Shown piece by piece: positions 54,544 through 63,755 of a stretch of 64,000 nt of DNA. The translations under genes were made by a program, and so were the position numbers. This DNA comes from Legionella sainthelensi (GTDB taxonomy: Bacteria > Pseudomonadota > Gammaproteobacteria > Legionellales > Legionellaceae). How positions within the stretch are numbered: the stretch's first letter is position 1; every line of letters starts with the position of its first letter. The notes beneath the pieces were generated by a model. The model made no database searches. It was not told where the DNA came from and saw only the letters and a program-made list of their open reading frames with translations. The stretch lies in the NCBI RefSeq assembly GCF_900637685.1, contig NZ_LR134388.1, positions 1,437,501 through 1,501,500 of the forward strand. The letters run 5' to 3'.

Positions 54544-55895
54544 ATGTTAGAAAAAAATTCATTATCTTTAATACCTGAAATTCTTAATTGCCTGGAGTCT
54601 GGATTTGATCATCTACCTCCTTATATGCAAGAAGTAGATATAGAATCGATACGGGATGTGTTACTTACAGTAGCTGAAAAAATGCGCGATAATCTTCCTT
54701 ATCCTCATCCTCTCTATGTGGGGCAAATGCTTAAACCGCCACATCCAATTGCCCGTTTAGCCTATACCCTTGCACTATGGATGAACCCTAATAATCATGC
54801 GATGGATGGGGGAGGGCCAGTTCACACATGGAAAAGCAAGCTGTTGCTCACATTGCCCAGATGTTTGGCTGGGAAACACATTTAGGCCATCTCTGTAGTG
54901 GTGGAACAATGGCAAATTTGGAAGCATTATGGATTGCCAGCAAACTTAATCCAGGTAAAAAAATTCTAGCTTCATCGCAGGCACATTATACACATCAGCG
55001 TCTTTGTTCTGTTTTAGGAATTCCTTTTGAGGTGGTCGATGTTAATGATAAAGGACAAATGGATTTAGTAGATCTTGAAAACAAATTGAAAGTCGGAGAT
55101 GTAGGAGCAGTAGTTGTGACTTTGGGCACTACTGGCATTGGTGCGCTTGATCCGCTTACTGAAATTTTGAAGCTCAAGTCGACTTATTCTTTTCGAATTC
55201 ATGCTGATTGTGCTTATGGTGGTTATTTTACTTTATGCAGTAATTTATCAGTTTCAGCAATGGAGCATTTTAGTCATCTGATTGAGGTAGATTCTTTAGT
55301 GGTCGATCCTCATAAGCATGGGCTGCAACCTTATGGATGTGGGTGCGTTTTATTTAAAGATACATCAATAGGGCGGTTTTATAAACATGATTCTCCTTAT
55401 ACTTATTTTAGCTCCGCTGATCTGCATCTTGGTGAGATCAGTTTAGAGTGCTCAAGACCCGGCGCTTCTGCAGTCGCATTATGGGCAACACATCAGTTTT
55501 TACCTTTAATACGGAATGCTCAATTTGCTATGGACTTGGAAAAATCAAGACAAGCGGCATCGATGCTGTATCATAATCTTGCGCATCATCCCCAGTTTCT
55601 AGTGGCAATGCCTCCTGAGTTAGATATCGTTGTATGGGCCCCTAAAGCATCGAATGTAAAAGCGATATCAGAGCTTAGTCAACAATTTTTTAAATTATCG
55701 GCACAATCAGATTTACATTTAGCATTAATTAAGTTGCCAAAATCAATATTAGAATCGCACTGGTCAGACTTGATATGGGATGATGAGTTTGTCACACTTT
55801 TACGCTCTTGCTTGATGAAATCGGAACATTTAGATTGGATGGATGAAATTTGGGGCCGGTTAAATCAGGTAATTGATTTAATGGATGTATCTTAA
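54544..55895 (+). pseudogene. PLP-dependent group II amino acid decarboxylase, one frame break
   Basis: Starts at ATG 54544 with AAGGA in front. Two open pieces meet at G5 (54808-54812). One more G gives NHAMDGGRASSHMEKQAVA, the standard group II decarboxylase passage, and joins the frames to the stop at 55893-55895 (about 450 residues). The PLP Lys is in VVDPHKHG and the cofactor Asp in HADCAYGGY. The substrate (glutamate, aspartate, tyrosine, diaminobutyrate) cannot be told. The conserved core is all present, so the break may be technical. Confidence 0.85.
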
Positions 55896-55945
55896 AATTT
55901 AGAGACAGCATATATTTAAATATGCCGATTTTTAAAGGATTAAAA

Positions 55946-56833
55946 ATGAAAATAGCGATTATTGAACCAATAGGTATCACTAGCGAAGAAATTCATTCTG
56001 AGCTAGCAAATTACATGGTTATGGAGTGTGATAGTCGCAATTGGTCTGATGAGCAATTAATCGAGCATATCAAAGATGCTCATATTATTTCACTTACCAA
56101 TCGCACTTTGTCTGCTGCCGTGATTCATGCAGCAACAGAATTGAAGTTTATTGCAGTTGCATTTGCAGGAATTGATCATATTGATATGGATGCTGCAAAT
56201 AAAAGACACATTTTAGTGAAAAATGCTGCTGGATATGCAAATACCGCAGTAGCAGAACTTGTGTTTGGGTTCATGATCTCTTTAGCCCGCGATATTCCAG
56301 GAAATAACCAGAAGGTGAGACAACAAGCGACGACAAACACAGGGATTGAATTAAAAAATAAAACATTAGGTATTGTAGGCGTAGGAGCGATTGGTTCAGA
56401 AGTTAAAAAGCTCGCGCAAGCATTTCAAATGAAAATTATGGCTTATGGTAAAAATTCACAATTCACTTTAGACGACTTATTCTCACAATCGGATTTTATT
56501 ACGTTACATGTTCCTCTAGTTAATGACACCCGCGGAATGGTTGATTTAAAACTTTTATCTAAAATGAAAAAAACTGCCTATTTAATTAATTGTGCCAGAG
56601 GTCCTATTATTGTAAGTAGTGATCTCAAACAAGCATTAGAACAAAAATTAATTGCTGGTGCAGCGATAGATGTGTTTGATATGGAGCCACCAATTCCCAC
56701 TGATTGTAGTCTTTTTGATGCTCCTAATCTGATAGCTACTCCACATATAGGTTTTAATACTCAGGAAGCACTTAGAACAAAAGGGCTATTGACATTAAAA
56801 AATATTCAAGAGTTTCTCAATACCAAGAACTGA
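55946..56833 (+). CDS. D-2-hydroxyacid dehydrogenase
   Basis: About 295 residues from ATG 55946 (AAAGGA before it; ATG 55922 is less well placed). The NAD motif is GIVGVGAIGSEV. Catalytic Arg is in NCARGPII, Glu in VFDMEPP and His in TPHIGFNT. It reduces keto acids to D-hydroxyacids or the reverse. The specific substrate (glycerate, lactate, phosphoglycerate) is unknown. Starts about 50 bases after the decarboxylase gene, so they may be co-transcribed. Confidence 0.88.
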   Translation: MKIAIIEPIGITSEEIHSELANYMVMECDSRNWSDEQLIEHIKDAHIISLTNRTLSAAVIHAATELKFIAVAFAGIDHIDMDAANKRHILVKNAAGYANTAVAELVFGFMISLARDIPGNNQKVRQQATTNTGIELKNKTLGIVGVGAIGSEVKKLAQAFQMKIMAYGKNSQFTLDDLFSQSDFITLHVPLVNDTRGMVDLKLLSKMKKTAYLINCARGPIIVSSDLKQALEQKLIAGAAIDVFDMEPPIPTDCSLFDAPNLIATPHIGFNTQEALRTKGLLTLKNIQEFLNTKN

Positions 56834-56879
56834 TTTTGAAATTAATTATAATTTAATTTTCCAGGTGTTTTATAAATAC

Positions 56880-56913
56880 AAGCCTGTAATATTGAAACTT
56901 GTTACACAGGCTT
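56880..56913. terminator. Hairpin between convergent genes
   Basis: AAGCCTGT (56880-56887) pairs with ACAGGCTT (56906-56913), with two further pairs inside, lying between the genes ending at 56833 and 56930. Confidence 0.6.
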
Positions 56914-56929
56914 ACACTACCTAGAGTTA

Positions 56930-57706
56930 TTATTTTTCACCTTGTACTAAATAAACAGTAAAAATAAACCAATACTCACCGGCGAATTTTTCTTGGCATT
57001 CTTGTTCATAAACTTTCACTAAAGACTCATTAATAAGGGGTATTTGTTCATTAGGGGCTTGGCCTTGAAAAAAGGCAATACCATTTACAAATTTGCGAAA
57101 AATATCCAGATTAGGTAAACGGATTTGATGTTTTAGTCGTTCAAGTTTAATGTGTTTAAAAGGGAGCGCGTGTATTTTTTCTTCTAAGTTTTGAAAGTGG
57201 CTATACTCCACGGGTGGTTTAAATTCATTGAGACAAGAAAATTGGTTCGACTCTTTTACTAGATAATAGCTGAGAATAAAGGGGTCATCGCCAGCAGGAA
57301 AGAGTGTGAATACTTTTCCGTTCGTTTTTAATGCTCTATAGATATTTAGAAATGCTTTTTCTATGGCGAAGGCACACCATTGTAAACACCAAAAGGAGAC
57401 AACATAATTAAATTCATTGGTAAATGGCAGAGTTAATGCATCGGCATGTTGCAGTTTAGCATTAGGATAATCAGCTAATTCTTCTCGTGCTAATGCCAAC
57501 ATATTTTCCGAAGCATCTATACCTAAAAAGTGGTTTTGAGGAAATTTATTCAAAATCTTGCGACTAAACGATCCATTACCACATCCAATATCTAGAACAT
57601 AATCCGTTGGTTTTATATCTAAATATTTTAAATAGTTACTCGCTATACTTGCTTGAATATAGGAGCCAATTGCATAATCATGAGCTGGCCACTCTTGTGT
57701 TGGCAT
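56930..57706 (-). CDS. Class I SAM-dependent methyltransferase
   Basis: 258 residues. Motif I is VLDIGCGNGSF (about 36-46), the acidic motif II FLGIDASENMLA, then HADALTLPF. The overall form is that of Tam/BioC-like small-molecule methyltransferases. Substrate unknown. Cytoplasmic. Converges on the hydroxyacid dehydrogenase gene. Start at ATG 57704-57706, preceded by AAAGGATATCAAATG. Confidence 0.8.
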   Translation of the reverse strand: MPTQEWPAHDYAIGSYIQASIASNYLKYLDIKPTDYVLDIGCGNGSFSRKILNKFPQNHFLGIDASENMLALAREELADYPNAKLQHADALTLPFTNEFNYVVSFWCLQWCAFAIEKAFLNIYRALKTNGKVFTLFPAGDDPFILSYYLVKESNQFSCLNEFKPPVEYSHFQNLEEKIHALPFKHIKLERLKHQIRLPNLDIFRKFVNGIAFFQGQAPNEQIPLINESLVKVYEQECQEKFAGEYWFIFTVYLVQGEK

Positions 57707-57800
57707 TTGATATCCTTTCTTTTACTGGCTTATGAGCATTAATAAACGATGCACTATCTTTAAAGAAAAAGCAAATTTCACATGGCAGCTTAAAATTCTT

Positions 57801-58901
57801 CTAGGAATTAGTGCAACCACTAAGTTGCCCCGTATTACAAGTACACCAACTGCCACCACCACAACTTAAACAATGAGACCTATCAATATTGCAGTAGTCA
57901 CCACCAGTAGAGTTTCCTCCATCCCAACTACAAAAACCGACATCTGAACCTTTATGATCTTTACAATAAGAACTCTGTGGTGGTCCTGAAGTACACTGAG
58001 GTGAGGCAGCTGAAGGAGCATTTACGTTATTCTGTCGCGTATAACCATCTCTTTGGCAAGCCGGTAGTGGTCCTGAAACAGCTAAATCTTTAACGTGATC
58101 AGTCCATGATGCTGTGGGTTTCGCACAATCCATCATACGAGTCATTGCACAAGAGATGGAGTATTTATCTCCAAGGTTACAGGGTTTAAAAAGCGATAAT
58201 TCATAACTAGATGGATCATCTTTACGTTTAAATCCTGTGAGTTGAGTGAGTTCATCAGGGCATTTTACTCGCTCTGGTACATATTTAAATTTATAATTTA
58301 AACCGTTATCGCCTCTATATTTATTGTCAAAGCCATATTTACACAGCATTTGAAGATTATTCGTTTGACCATTGCTATTTATTACTGTTGGATATTCCGG
58401 TAAATTGCTGCAATCAATTTCATTTTGAATGCCACCGTATACAAGACCCCATGCAAATTTATTTCCAGAATACATGCTAATATTGGGATCTCCTGCGCAA
58501 GCATTGAATGCGCCCATGCCACCAGCCCCCATTTGTAAATCAAATTGATTGGGATTATTCATGTCATATCCTGTATTTACTACTTGTGCTATGATGTCCT
58601 TTTGGCCATCTGTAAATACTAACCGAAAGCAACTCCCTAAATGCTTATCTGTGCCAACTTGATCGCCTTCTCCCATAAATGTTCCGACACCAAAATGCAC
58701 ATCTTGCCCTGTCTTATTTTTAAAGTTTTGTTCCGCTTGTTCCATTTGCGTGCTGCCTAAAGTCCAATCCATGCAGGCATAAGCACAGGAATTATTTTCT
58801 GGTTCAGCAAAAGCGGTATTGAGTGAAAAAAAAGATAAAACAATAAGGAGACAAAAATCTATTTTAAATCTGCTGAATAAACTTATTGAAGCTATCTTCA
58901 T
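57801..58901 (-). CDS. Secreted GH45-like (endoglucanase/expansin fold) protein
   Basis: 366 residues. The signal peptide runs to about residue 32. The stretch VVNTGYDMNNPNQFDLQMG (107-125) followed by GGMGAFNAC matches the core of glycoside hydrolase 45, where the motif is NTGGDL...FDLQ-PGGGVG-F-GC and the Asp of FDLQ (here D121) is the catalytic acid. The usual N-terminal YWDCCKPSC, which carries the catalytic base, is not seen. Its place is taken by CAYACMDW, so activity may differ (expansin/loosenin-like). The C-terminal third is Cys/Gly/Ser-rich with CSWDGGNSTGGDYC and CLSCGGGSWCTC. GH45 is mainly eukaryotic. Confidence 0.7.
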   Translation of the reverse strand: MKIASISLFSRFKIDFCLLIVLSFFSLNTAFAEPENNSCAYACMDWTLGSTQMEQAEQNFKNKTGQDVHFGVGTFMGEGDQVGTDKHLGSCFRLVFTDGQKDIIAQVVNTGYDMNNPNQFDLQMGAGGMGAFNACAGDPNISMYSGNKFAWGLVYGGIQNEIDCSNLPEYPTVINSNGQTNNLQMLCKYGFDNKYRGDNGLNYKFKYVPERVKCPDELTQLTGFKRKDDPSSYELSLFKPCNLGDKYSISCAMTRMMDCAKPTASWTDHVKDLAVSGPLPACQRDGYTRQNNVNAPSAASPQCTSGPPQSSYCKDHKGSDVGFCSWDGGNSTGGDYCNIDRSHCLSCGGGSWCTCNTGQLSGCTNS

Positions 58902-59135
58902 TGAGATCTCCTGAATAATGAAAATTGCGTTATTTATGAAAGTATAGAATAGTTTTAAGAGGCATTGATATTGTAGGCAGCTGAACTAATTTTATAATCA
59001 AATGATAAGGACTTTAATACATACTTGTACCGTAGATCAAAGAGTGAGTGGAAGTAATCAATTGGAATCAATAGAAAAAATATTGTATCTTATCTATAAA
59101 GCATCATGTACTTCATGATTTTATAAATTTTATCA

Positions 59136-59765
59136 ATGAATGTGATAATGGACAAACAGTATTGGTTCAAATGGATAACTGAGCTGCAAGGACTTTGCCA
59201 AGCGGGCCTAACCTATTCGAAGAATAGCTACGACATCGAACGATTTCAGCGAATTGAACAAATTGTGGCACAAATGGCAGCTTACTGTTCCTCACAATCG
59301 ATAAATGCTATCCAAGAGCATTTTCAAATAGAAAAAGGCTACCCTACGCCAAAAGTAGATGTTCGGGCAGTTATTCTCCAGGATGAGAAGATATTACTAG
59401 TCAAAGAAAGAACAGATGGACTTTGGTCCTTGCCAGGAGGTTGGAGCGATGTGTGTGAATCTCCTTCAGAAGCTATTATTCGAGAAGTCCGTGAAGAGGC
59501 GGGCTATGATGTTAAAATTAAAAAACTGCTGGCTGTTTGGGACAAATTAAAACATGATCATCCACCTCAATGGCCACATACTTATAAATTATTTTTTTAC
59601 GCCCAAATTTTATCCGGACACTTTACGCCTAACAATGAGATTCTTGATTTGAATTATTTCCCTCTCCATCAGCTTCCAGAGCTATCTGTCCATAGGGTTA
59701 CACAAAAGCAATTAGAACGTTTGTATGAACTCATTACTTATCCTACTGACACACAATATGATTAA
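59136..59765 (+). CDS. Nudix hydrolase with N-terminal Nudix-associated domain
   Basis: 209 residues. An N-terminal helical domain (about 5-70; WITELQGLCQAGLTYSKNSYD) is the Nudix_N type, followed by the Nudix fold with the box GWSDVCESPSEAIIREVREE. Related enzymes split ADP-ribose or other nucleoside diphosphate compounds with Mg2+. The first ATG at 59136 or the second at 59148 may be used. Monocistronic. Confidence 0.88.
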   Translation: MNVIMDKQYWFKWITELQGLCQAGLTYSKNSYDIERFQRIEQIVAQMAAYCSSQSINAIQEHFQIEKGYPTPKVDVRAVILQDEKILLVKERTDGLWSLPGGWSDVCESPSEAIIREVREEAGYDVKIKKLLAVWDKLKHDHPPQWPHTYKLFFYAQILSGHFTPNNEILDLNYFPLHQLPELSVHRVTQKQLERLYELITYPTDTQYD

Positions 59766-60489
59766 TTCGGCTATATCTAATCAAGTCTGAACAGGGATTT
59801 TCCATGCTTACAGCACTAGTTGTTTATATTTGTAATGGACGCGATTATCTAAATCAAGGATGTCTCTATATCCACTTAAACCGTTGACAATTCTGACAGA
59901 AGAAATGGGTTAAATTAATAAGGTAATACCTCTTTTAGCTGCTCTTTGTTGCCTCCATTTAATCGATATTAGTGCAATGTTAATTGCATTGTCATGGGAT
60001 AGAAATCAATAGTAAGGATATGGCGTAAAATGAGATTTTCTCCTATGTTTAAATTTTGAAACATCTGATGTGACGCAACATACTAACTAATCATGTATCT
60101 TTGGTTTGATTTTTTACTACCCAATATATTGCTAATAAGCATCTTTAGATGCTGGGCTTTTATTATTTCCCCAATTTAATCTAAAATTTTGATACATCTG
60201 GTTCGCTTTATTTTATCTCCTGGTGTTAAATTTTCTTTAGATAACCTAATGATCGATGATTCAACATCCAGGCAGGAGCTAATGCGAGACTTGTCCAATT
60301 TTACATCATATTCTGAAAGATATGGGCCAGGGATTTTTATAAGTCTCTTGTTTTAGCTCAAAAAATGACAATCCCTGGCTTGAATTGAACTCAAATCAAC
60401 TCAATTTAAAGCAGAATATGTGGAGAAAATTCATTTCTAAATCTGCTTGATGATTTAATAAAAACGATATTTTTTGAGTTCTTTTCAAT
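59766..60489. other. Long intergenic region with hairpins
   Basis: No coding frame that I trust. Visible structure: an AGCATC-TTTA-GATGCT hairpin (60138-60153) followed by GGGCTTTTATT, terminator-like on the plus strand; and a perfect 10-base inverted repeat, GCCAGGGATT (60326-60335) with 60370-60379, around a 34-base loop. Confidence 0.5.
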
Positions 60490-61761
60490 TCAGTTTACCT
60501 TAAAGCCAAGTTGTCGGTCCCCTCTCTGTAAGTTTTGATTAGGCGTCAGTGTAAAAGGCTTTGCATTTGGATTGAGTTTACTGGCAAACAGGCGATGTGA
60601 GTTTGACGCGTTGGGTTGGCTGCTAACAGGCCGAAGGGACAACTCAAATACTCCTGAATTGCTTTTGTTTTCTTGACCAGAAATCCCTTGTCCTGATAGT
60701 TCACTGACCACACGCCATACCGCGCATTTGACTGGATGAATCTCTTCTCTTGAACTACTATGTATCCCTTTTCCATAGATTAAAGTAAGCCTTGAAATAA
60801 AATGGTTTGCATCCATTTCCTGCTTCACACGTCTTTTGAGTCCAAAATAAACCATGCCAAAAGACAGGCCATGCAAGTCTAGTATCATTCCATTCCTCAT
60901 ATCACGCAGTTTAAAGTGCTTTATTGCCTCATCAATCAATCCTTCTGCAAGCTGCGCATCAGGCTGCGCACTCTTGGCAAGTACATCCAGGGTGCTCTTG
61001 TAGGTAATGGCATCAGCCAAGCCTGCTTTCTTGGCTTCCTCAAGCAGCCTCACCGCAAGCTGTGTATCAGGCTGAGCGCTCTTGGAAAGTGCATCCAGGG
61101 TGCTGGCGTAGGTAATGGCATCAGCCAAGCCTGCTTTCTTGGCTTCTTCAAGCAGCTTCACCGCAAGCTGTGCATCAGGCTGCACGCTCTTGGCAAGTGC
61201 ACCCAGGGTTCTGGCGTAGGTAATGGCATTGGCCAAACCTGCTTTCTTGGCTTCCTCAAGCAGCTTTACCGCAAGCTGTGCATCAGGCTGCGTGCTCTTG
61301 GCAATTGCATCCAGGGTGCTGACGTAGGTAATGGCATCAGCCAAGCCTGCTTTCTTGGCTTCCTCAAGCAGCCTCACCGCAAGCTGTGTATCAGGCTGAG
61401 CGCTCTTGGCAATTGCATCCAGGGTGCTGGCGTAGGTAATGGCATCAGCCAAGCCTCTGGTCACTGCGATTTGATGCACATCCAGAGAGAATTGATGTTG
61501 ATGCAATTGAGCCAAACGTTTAATGAGTTGATTCAAAATCACCGTATTAGGAAACATATGATTATTCAGCATCTCAGTTAATAAAGCGGTAATATTACCA
61601 ATGTTTTTGCCTTTCAACTGGTTGCTGTAGGAAATGTAAGTTGCTCTAGATGCATTTGCTTTTAAATCGCTTTGTTTCATACGCAGTATTACTGATTCGA
61701 ATGCGCAGTCTTGATATGTAGTGCTTTGGCTTTTGTTTGCTGGGGGGCTCATAAATATCAT
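60490..61761 (-). CDS. PPR-like tandem repeat protein with C-terminal Smr domain
   Basis: 423 residues (M4 at 61752 is an alternative start with GGA before it). An N-terminal helical part (about 1-103) includes one degenerate repeat. Five nearly identical 36-residue units follow (104-283), each like LADAITYASTLDALAKS then a second helix QLAVKLLEEAKKAG. The pattern matches pentatricopeptide repeats (helix A with Thr-Tyr start, helix B with LLEEA-KAG). An Smr domain follows with DLHGL (295-299) and YGKGIHS (330-335). The C-terminal tail is Ser/Asn-rich. PPR-SMR proteins are typical of plant organelles and act on RNA. A host-derived or RNA-targeting role is inferred. Confidence 0.75.
   Translation of the reverse strand: MIFMSPPANKSQSTTYQDCAFESVILRMKQSDLKANASRATYISYSNQLKGKNIGNITALLTEMLNNHMFPNTVILNQLIKRLAQLHQHQFSLDVHQIAVTRGLADAITYASTLDAIAKSAQPDTQLAVRLLEEAKKAGLADAITYVSTLDAIAKSTQPDAQLAVKLLEEAKKAGLANAITYARTLGALAKSVQPDAQLAVKLLEEAKKAGLADAITYASTLDALSKSAQPDTQLAVRLLEEAKKAGLADAITYKSTLDVLAKSAQPDAQLAEGLIDEAIKHFKLRDMRNGMILDLHGLSFGMVYFGLKRRVKQEMDANHFISRLTLIYGKGIHSSSREEIHPVKCAVWRVVSELSGQGISGQENKSNSGVFELSLRPVSSQPNASNSHRLFASKLNPNAKPFTLTPNQNLQRGDRQLGFKVN
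60913..61452. repeat. Tandem 108-base coding repeats
   Basis: Five 108-base units encode the 36-residue repeats. The block around GCCTGCTTTCTTGGCTTC recurs exactly every 108 bases (61021, 61129, 61237, 61345). Near-identity at DNA level means recent duplication or gene conversion, so copy number probably varies between strains. Confidence 0.9.
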
Positions 61762-61991
61762 CCAAAATCAAATTGGAATATATTAATCAAAATGATAAGG
61801 AGTAAATCCAATTAATTTTATTGATATCTTGTATTGAATAATTTGATATGTTTTTATTTTCAATATTTTACATATAGACTAGATGTTTGGTTATTCCTCT
61901 TCATGAGAGTCTAGTTTGTTCCAAATGCTTATTTAGTAGTTATTTGTCTCAATTTAATGGGAAATAAAAACCATACGTTTAGCAACGTACA

Positions 61992-62021
61992 TCAAAAAGA
62001 TTTAACGGTAAATCTTTTTGA
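61992..62021. terminator. Strong 13-base hairpin
   Basis: TCAAAAAGATTTA pairs perfectly with 62009-62021 around an ACGG loop. The arms carry A and T runs, so it could end transcription in either direction. No intact gene ends right beside it. On the minus strand it follows the fragment ending at 62088. Confidence 0.6.
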
Positions 62022-62087
62022 TTAGGCTTCTTTGCAAGGGCTAATGGAAGTTCACATTTTAATTCAGCATAAGTGCTGAACCCTTTA

Positions 62088-62300
62088 TTATAAAGAAGAT
62101 GTCGTATAAGCGTGACAGTTATTTTTATACGGACATATAAACTCTTCATTAGGCATTTTAAATTCCCAGTATTTTATCGTCTCAGGATGCATCTGATGTT
62201 TTAAGTGGATGAATGATAAATGAGCAGTGTAAGGATTTTCAGCTTCGTAGAGTGCTAACTTTACTGCCCTTATCCATAGGTAAAAATAATAATTGGCGTG
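62088..62300 (-). pseudogene. Gene fragment beside the insertion sequence
   Basis: A 70-codon open stretch without a start codon, bounded by stops at 62301-62303 and 62088-62090. It reads like true protein (AVKLALYEAENPYTAHLSF; MHPETIKYWEF; FICPYKNNCHAY) with a possible metal-binding Cys/His end. Its 5' end lies only about 35 bases from the insertion sequence, so it may be the 3' remnant of a gene disrupted there. Family unknown. The rest of 61762-62334 shows only the hairpin at 61992. Confidence 0.3.
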
Positions 62301-62334
62301 TTAGATTGAACTGGATTAATAAAATGATCTTTTG

Positions 62335-63620
62335 GGCTCTACCCCAAATAAAGGGGTATTTTAATCAAGTTAGTCTAGACTAAGCTTTTGATTTGACGGT
62401 CAAAAGGAAGATTAAAATGCCTAAGAAAGATTGTATCCTAAATTTACCGGGATATTCTATTAAAAAGGTAAGTGGAGAGAACCCGGTTTATATCGAAGTC
62501 ACTTATCGTTGTATTGTTCGATGCGTTCATTGTGGCAATAAGAAGTTACGTAAAAAAGACAGTTTCATAAGGCGAATCCGCCATGAGTCGATTGGATTGC
62601 GTCGCAGTTACTTGTGTATCAAGGCTCATAAGTATTATTGTCCTGCGTGTGGTCGCTATTTTAATCAGCGTTTCCCGGGGATTGGTAAATACCAAAGAGC
62701 CAGCGAGAGTTTACGAAAGCAGGTGTTTCACTACCATAGCAAAGGAGTGAGTCAAAAGGATTTAGCACGTGATTTAAAGCTGGGTAAATCCACTGTAGAG
62801 CGCTGGTATCATTACGGCTATGAGCTTCGTCATAAAAAGATATTAAACCGTTCTTGCCCAAGAGTTCTTGGTCTGGATGAGCATTCATTCAATAGGAAAG
62901 TAGGTTATGCCACAACCTTTTGTGACTTGGCCAAACACAAAATATTTGATGTGGTTGAGGGGCGTTCAGAAAAGGATTTAGAAGGCTATCTCAACACGTT
63001 AGAAGGAAAAGATAAGGTACAGGTAGTTTGTATTGACTTAAGCTCCAGTTACCGCAAGTTAATCAGGCGTTACTTTCCCAATGCGATGATTGTTGCCGAT
63101 CGCTTTCATGTGATTCGTTTATTGAACCAATTCTGTTTACAGACTTATCAGCAGATTGACCCTGAAATGAAATATCAGCGAGGTCTCTTGGCCGCATTGA
63201 GAACCAATCCTAATAACCTCACTGTAAAGCGGCTCAATAGACGAGAGCGTTATTTGCAACAACAGCCTGTCATTGCTGCAATATATTACTTTAAACAGCG
63301 ATTACATCGATTACTCATGCGAAAACATCGTACCGCAAAACAGTGTACGCGTTTAATCCCTCTCTTTCTTAAACTCGTTACCAGTCTGAAGGAAAGTCAT
63401 TTCGAATCACTAAAGACTCTAGGTAAAACATTATATCAATGGCGGGAAGAAGTGGTTAGAATGTGGCGGTTTACTAAAAACAATGGCATTACAGAAGGTT
63501 TCCATCGCAAGATGAAGCTGATTCAAAGACGTGCTTATGGGTTTAGAAATTTTGAAAACTACAGATTAAGGGTTAAGGTTTTGTGTTCTTGATTAGTGCC
63601 CCCGGAAATGGGGATGAGCC
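62335..63620 (+). mobile_element. ISL3-family insertion sequence, apparently complete
   Basis: Imperfect terminal inverted repeats flank the transposase: GGCTCTACCCCAAATAAAGG at 62335 and, on the other strand from 63620, GGCTCATCCCCATTTCCGGG. They share GGCTC and CCCCA blocks. About 1286 bases. I find no clear 8-base target duplication, so insertion may be old or the flanks changed. Confidence 0.75.
62417..63592 (+). CDS. ISL3-family transposase
   Basis: About 391 residues from ATG 62417 (AAAAGGAAG before it; TTG 62393 lies within the upstream open part). The N-terminal zinc-binding CxxC...CxxC (CVHCGNKK; YCPACGRYF) is followed by an HTH (SQKDLARDLKLGKSTVERW). The DDE core has GLDEHSFNRKVGY (first Asp), CIDLSSSYRKLI with VADRFHVIRL (second Asp) and NNGITEGFHRKMK (Glu), ending RAYGFRNFENYRLR. 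All parts are intact, so it could be active. Confidence 0.93.
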   Translation: MPKKDCILNLPGYSIKKVSGENPVYIEVTYRCIVRCVHCGNKKLRKKDSFIRRIRHESIGLRRSYLCIKAHKYYCPACGRYFNQRFPGIGKYQRASESLRKQVFHYHSKGVSQKDLARDLKLGKSTVERWYHYGYELRHKKILNRSCPRVLGLDEHSFNRKVGYATTFCDLAKHKIFDVVEGRSEKDLEGYLNTLEGKDKVQVVCIDLSSSYRKLIRRYFPNAMIVADRFHVIRLLNQFCLQTYQQIDPEMKYQRGLLAALRTNPNNLTVKRLNRRERYLQQQPVIAAIYYFKQRLHRLLMRKHRTAKQCTRLIPLFLKLVTSLKESHFESLKTLGKTLYQWREEVVRMWRFTKNNGITEGFHRKMKLIQRRAYGFRNFENYRLRVKVLCS

Positions 63621-63678
63621 TTTTTGATGTTGTTCGGATATTGTATCTTTAGAAATTTTTGAAATTACAGACTTTTAA

Positions 63679-63755
63679 TGGTGGCTATGGGTGGACTCGA
63701 ACCACCGACCTCAGCATTATGAGTGCCGCGCTCTAACCGGCTGAGCTACATAGCC
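63679..63755 (-). tRNA. tRNA-Met (CAT), elongator type
   Basis: Reads as a full 77-base tRNA on the minus strand, including an encoded CCA. Acceptor GGCTATG pairs with CATAGCC, with discriminator A. The D-arm is AGCTCAGCCGGTTAGAGC. Anticodon stem CGGCA/TGCTG has loop CTCATAA. T-arm is GGTGG-TTCGAGT-CCACC. The acceptor, D-arm and loop match elongator Met tRNA (E. coli GGCTACGTAGCTCAG) better than tRNA-Ile2, which has the same CAT anticodon before modification. Confidence 0.92.

Noticed and set aside
60913..61452. Tandem repeats as a CRISPR array
   Set aside because: Units are contiguous, 108 bases, coding and without distinct spacers.
60916..61581. Long open frame on the plus strand opposite the repeat protein
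   Set aside because: It is the antisense of highly repeated coding DNA. The repeat keeps the other strand open, and the product is Cys/Gly-repetitive without a start site of quality.
62327..63628. 8-base target duplication around the ISL3 element
   Set aside because: Flanks read ATCTTTTG and TTTTTGAT, not a direct repeat.
63679..63755. tRNA-Met as an attachment site of an integrated island
   Set aside because: No second copy of the tRNA 3' end and no integrase in the window.
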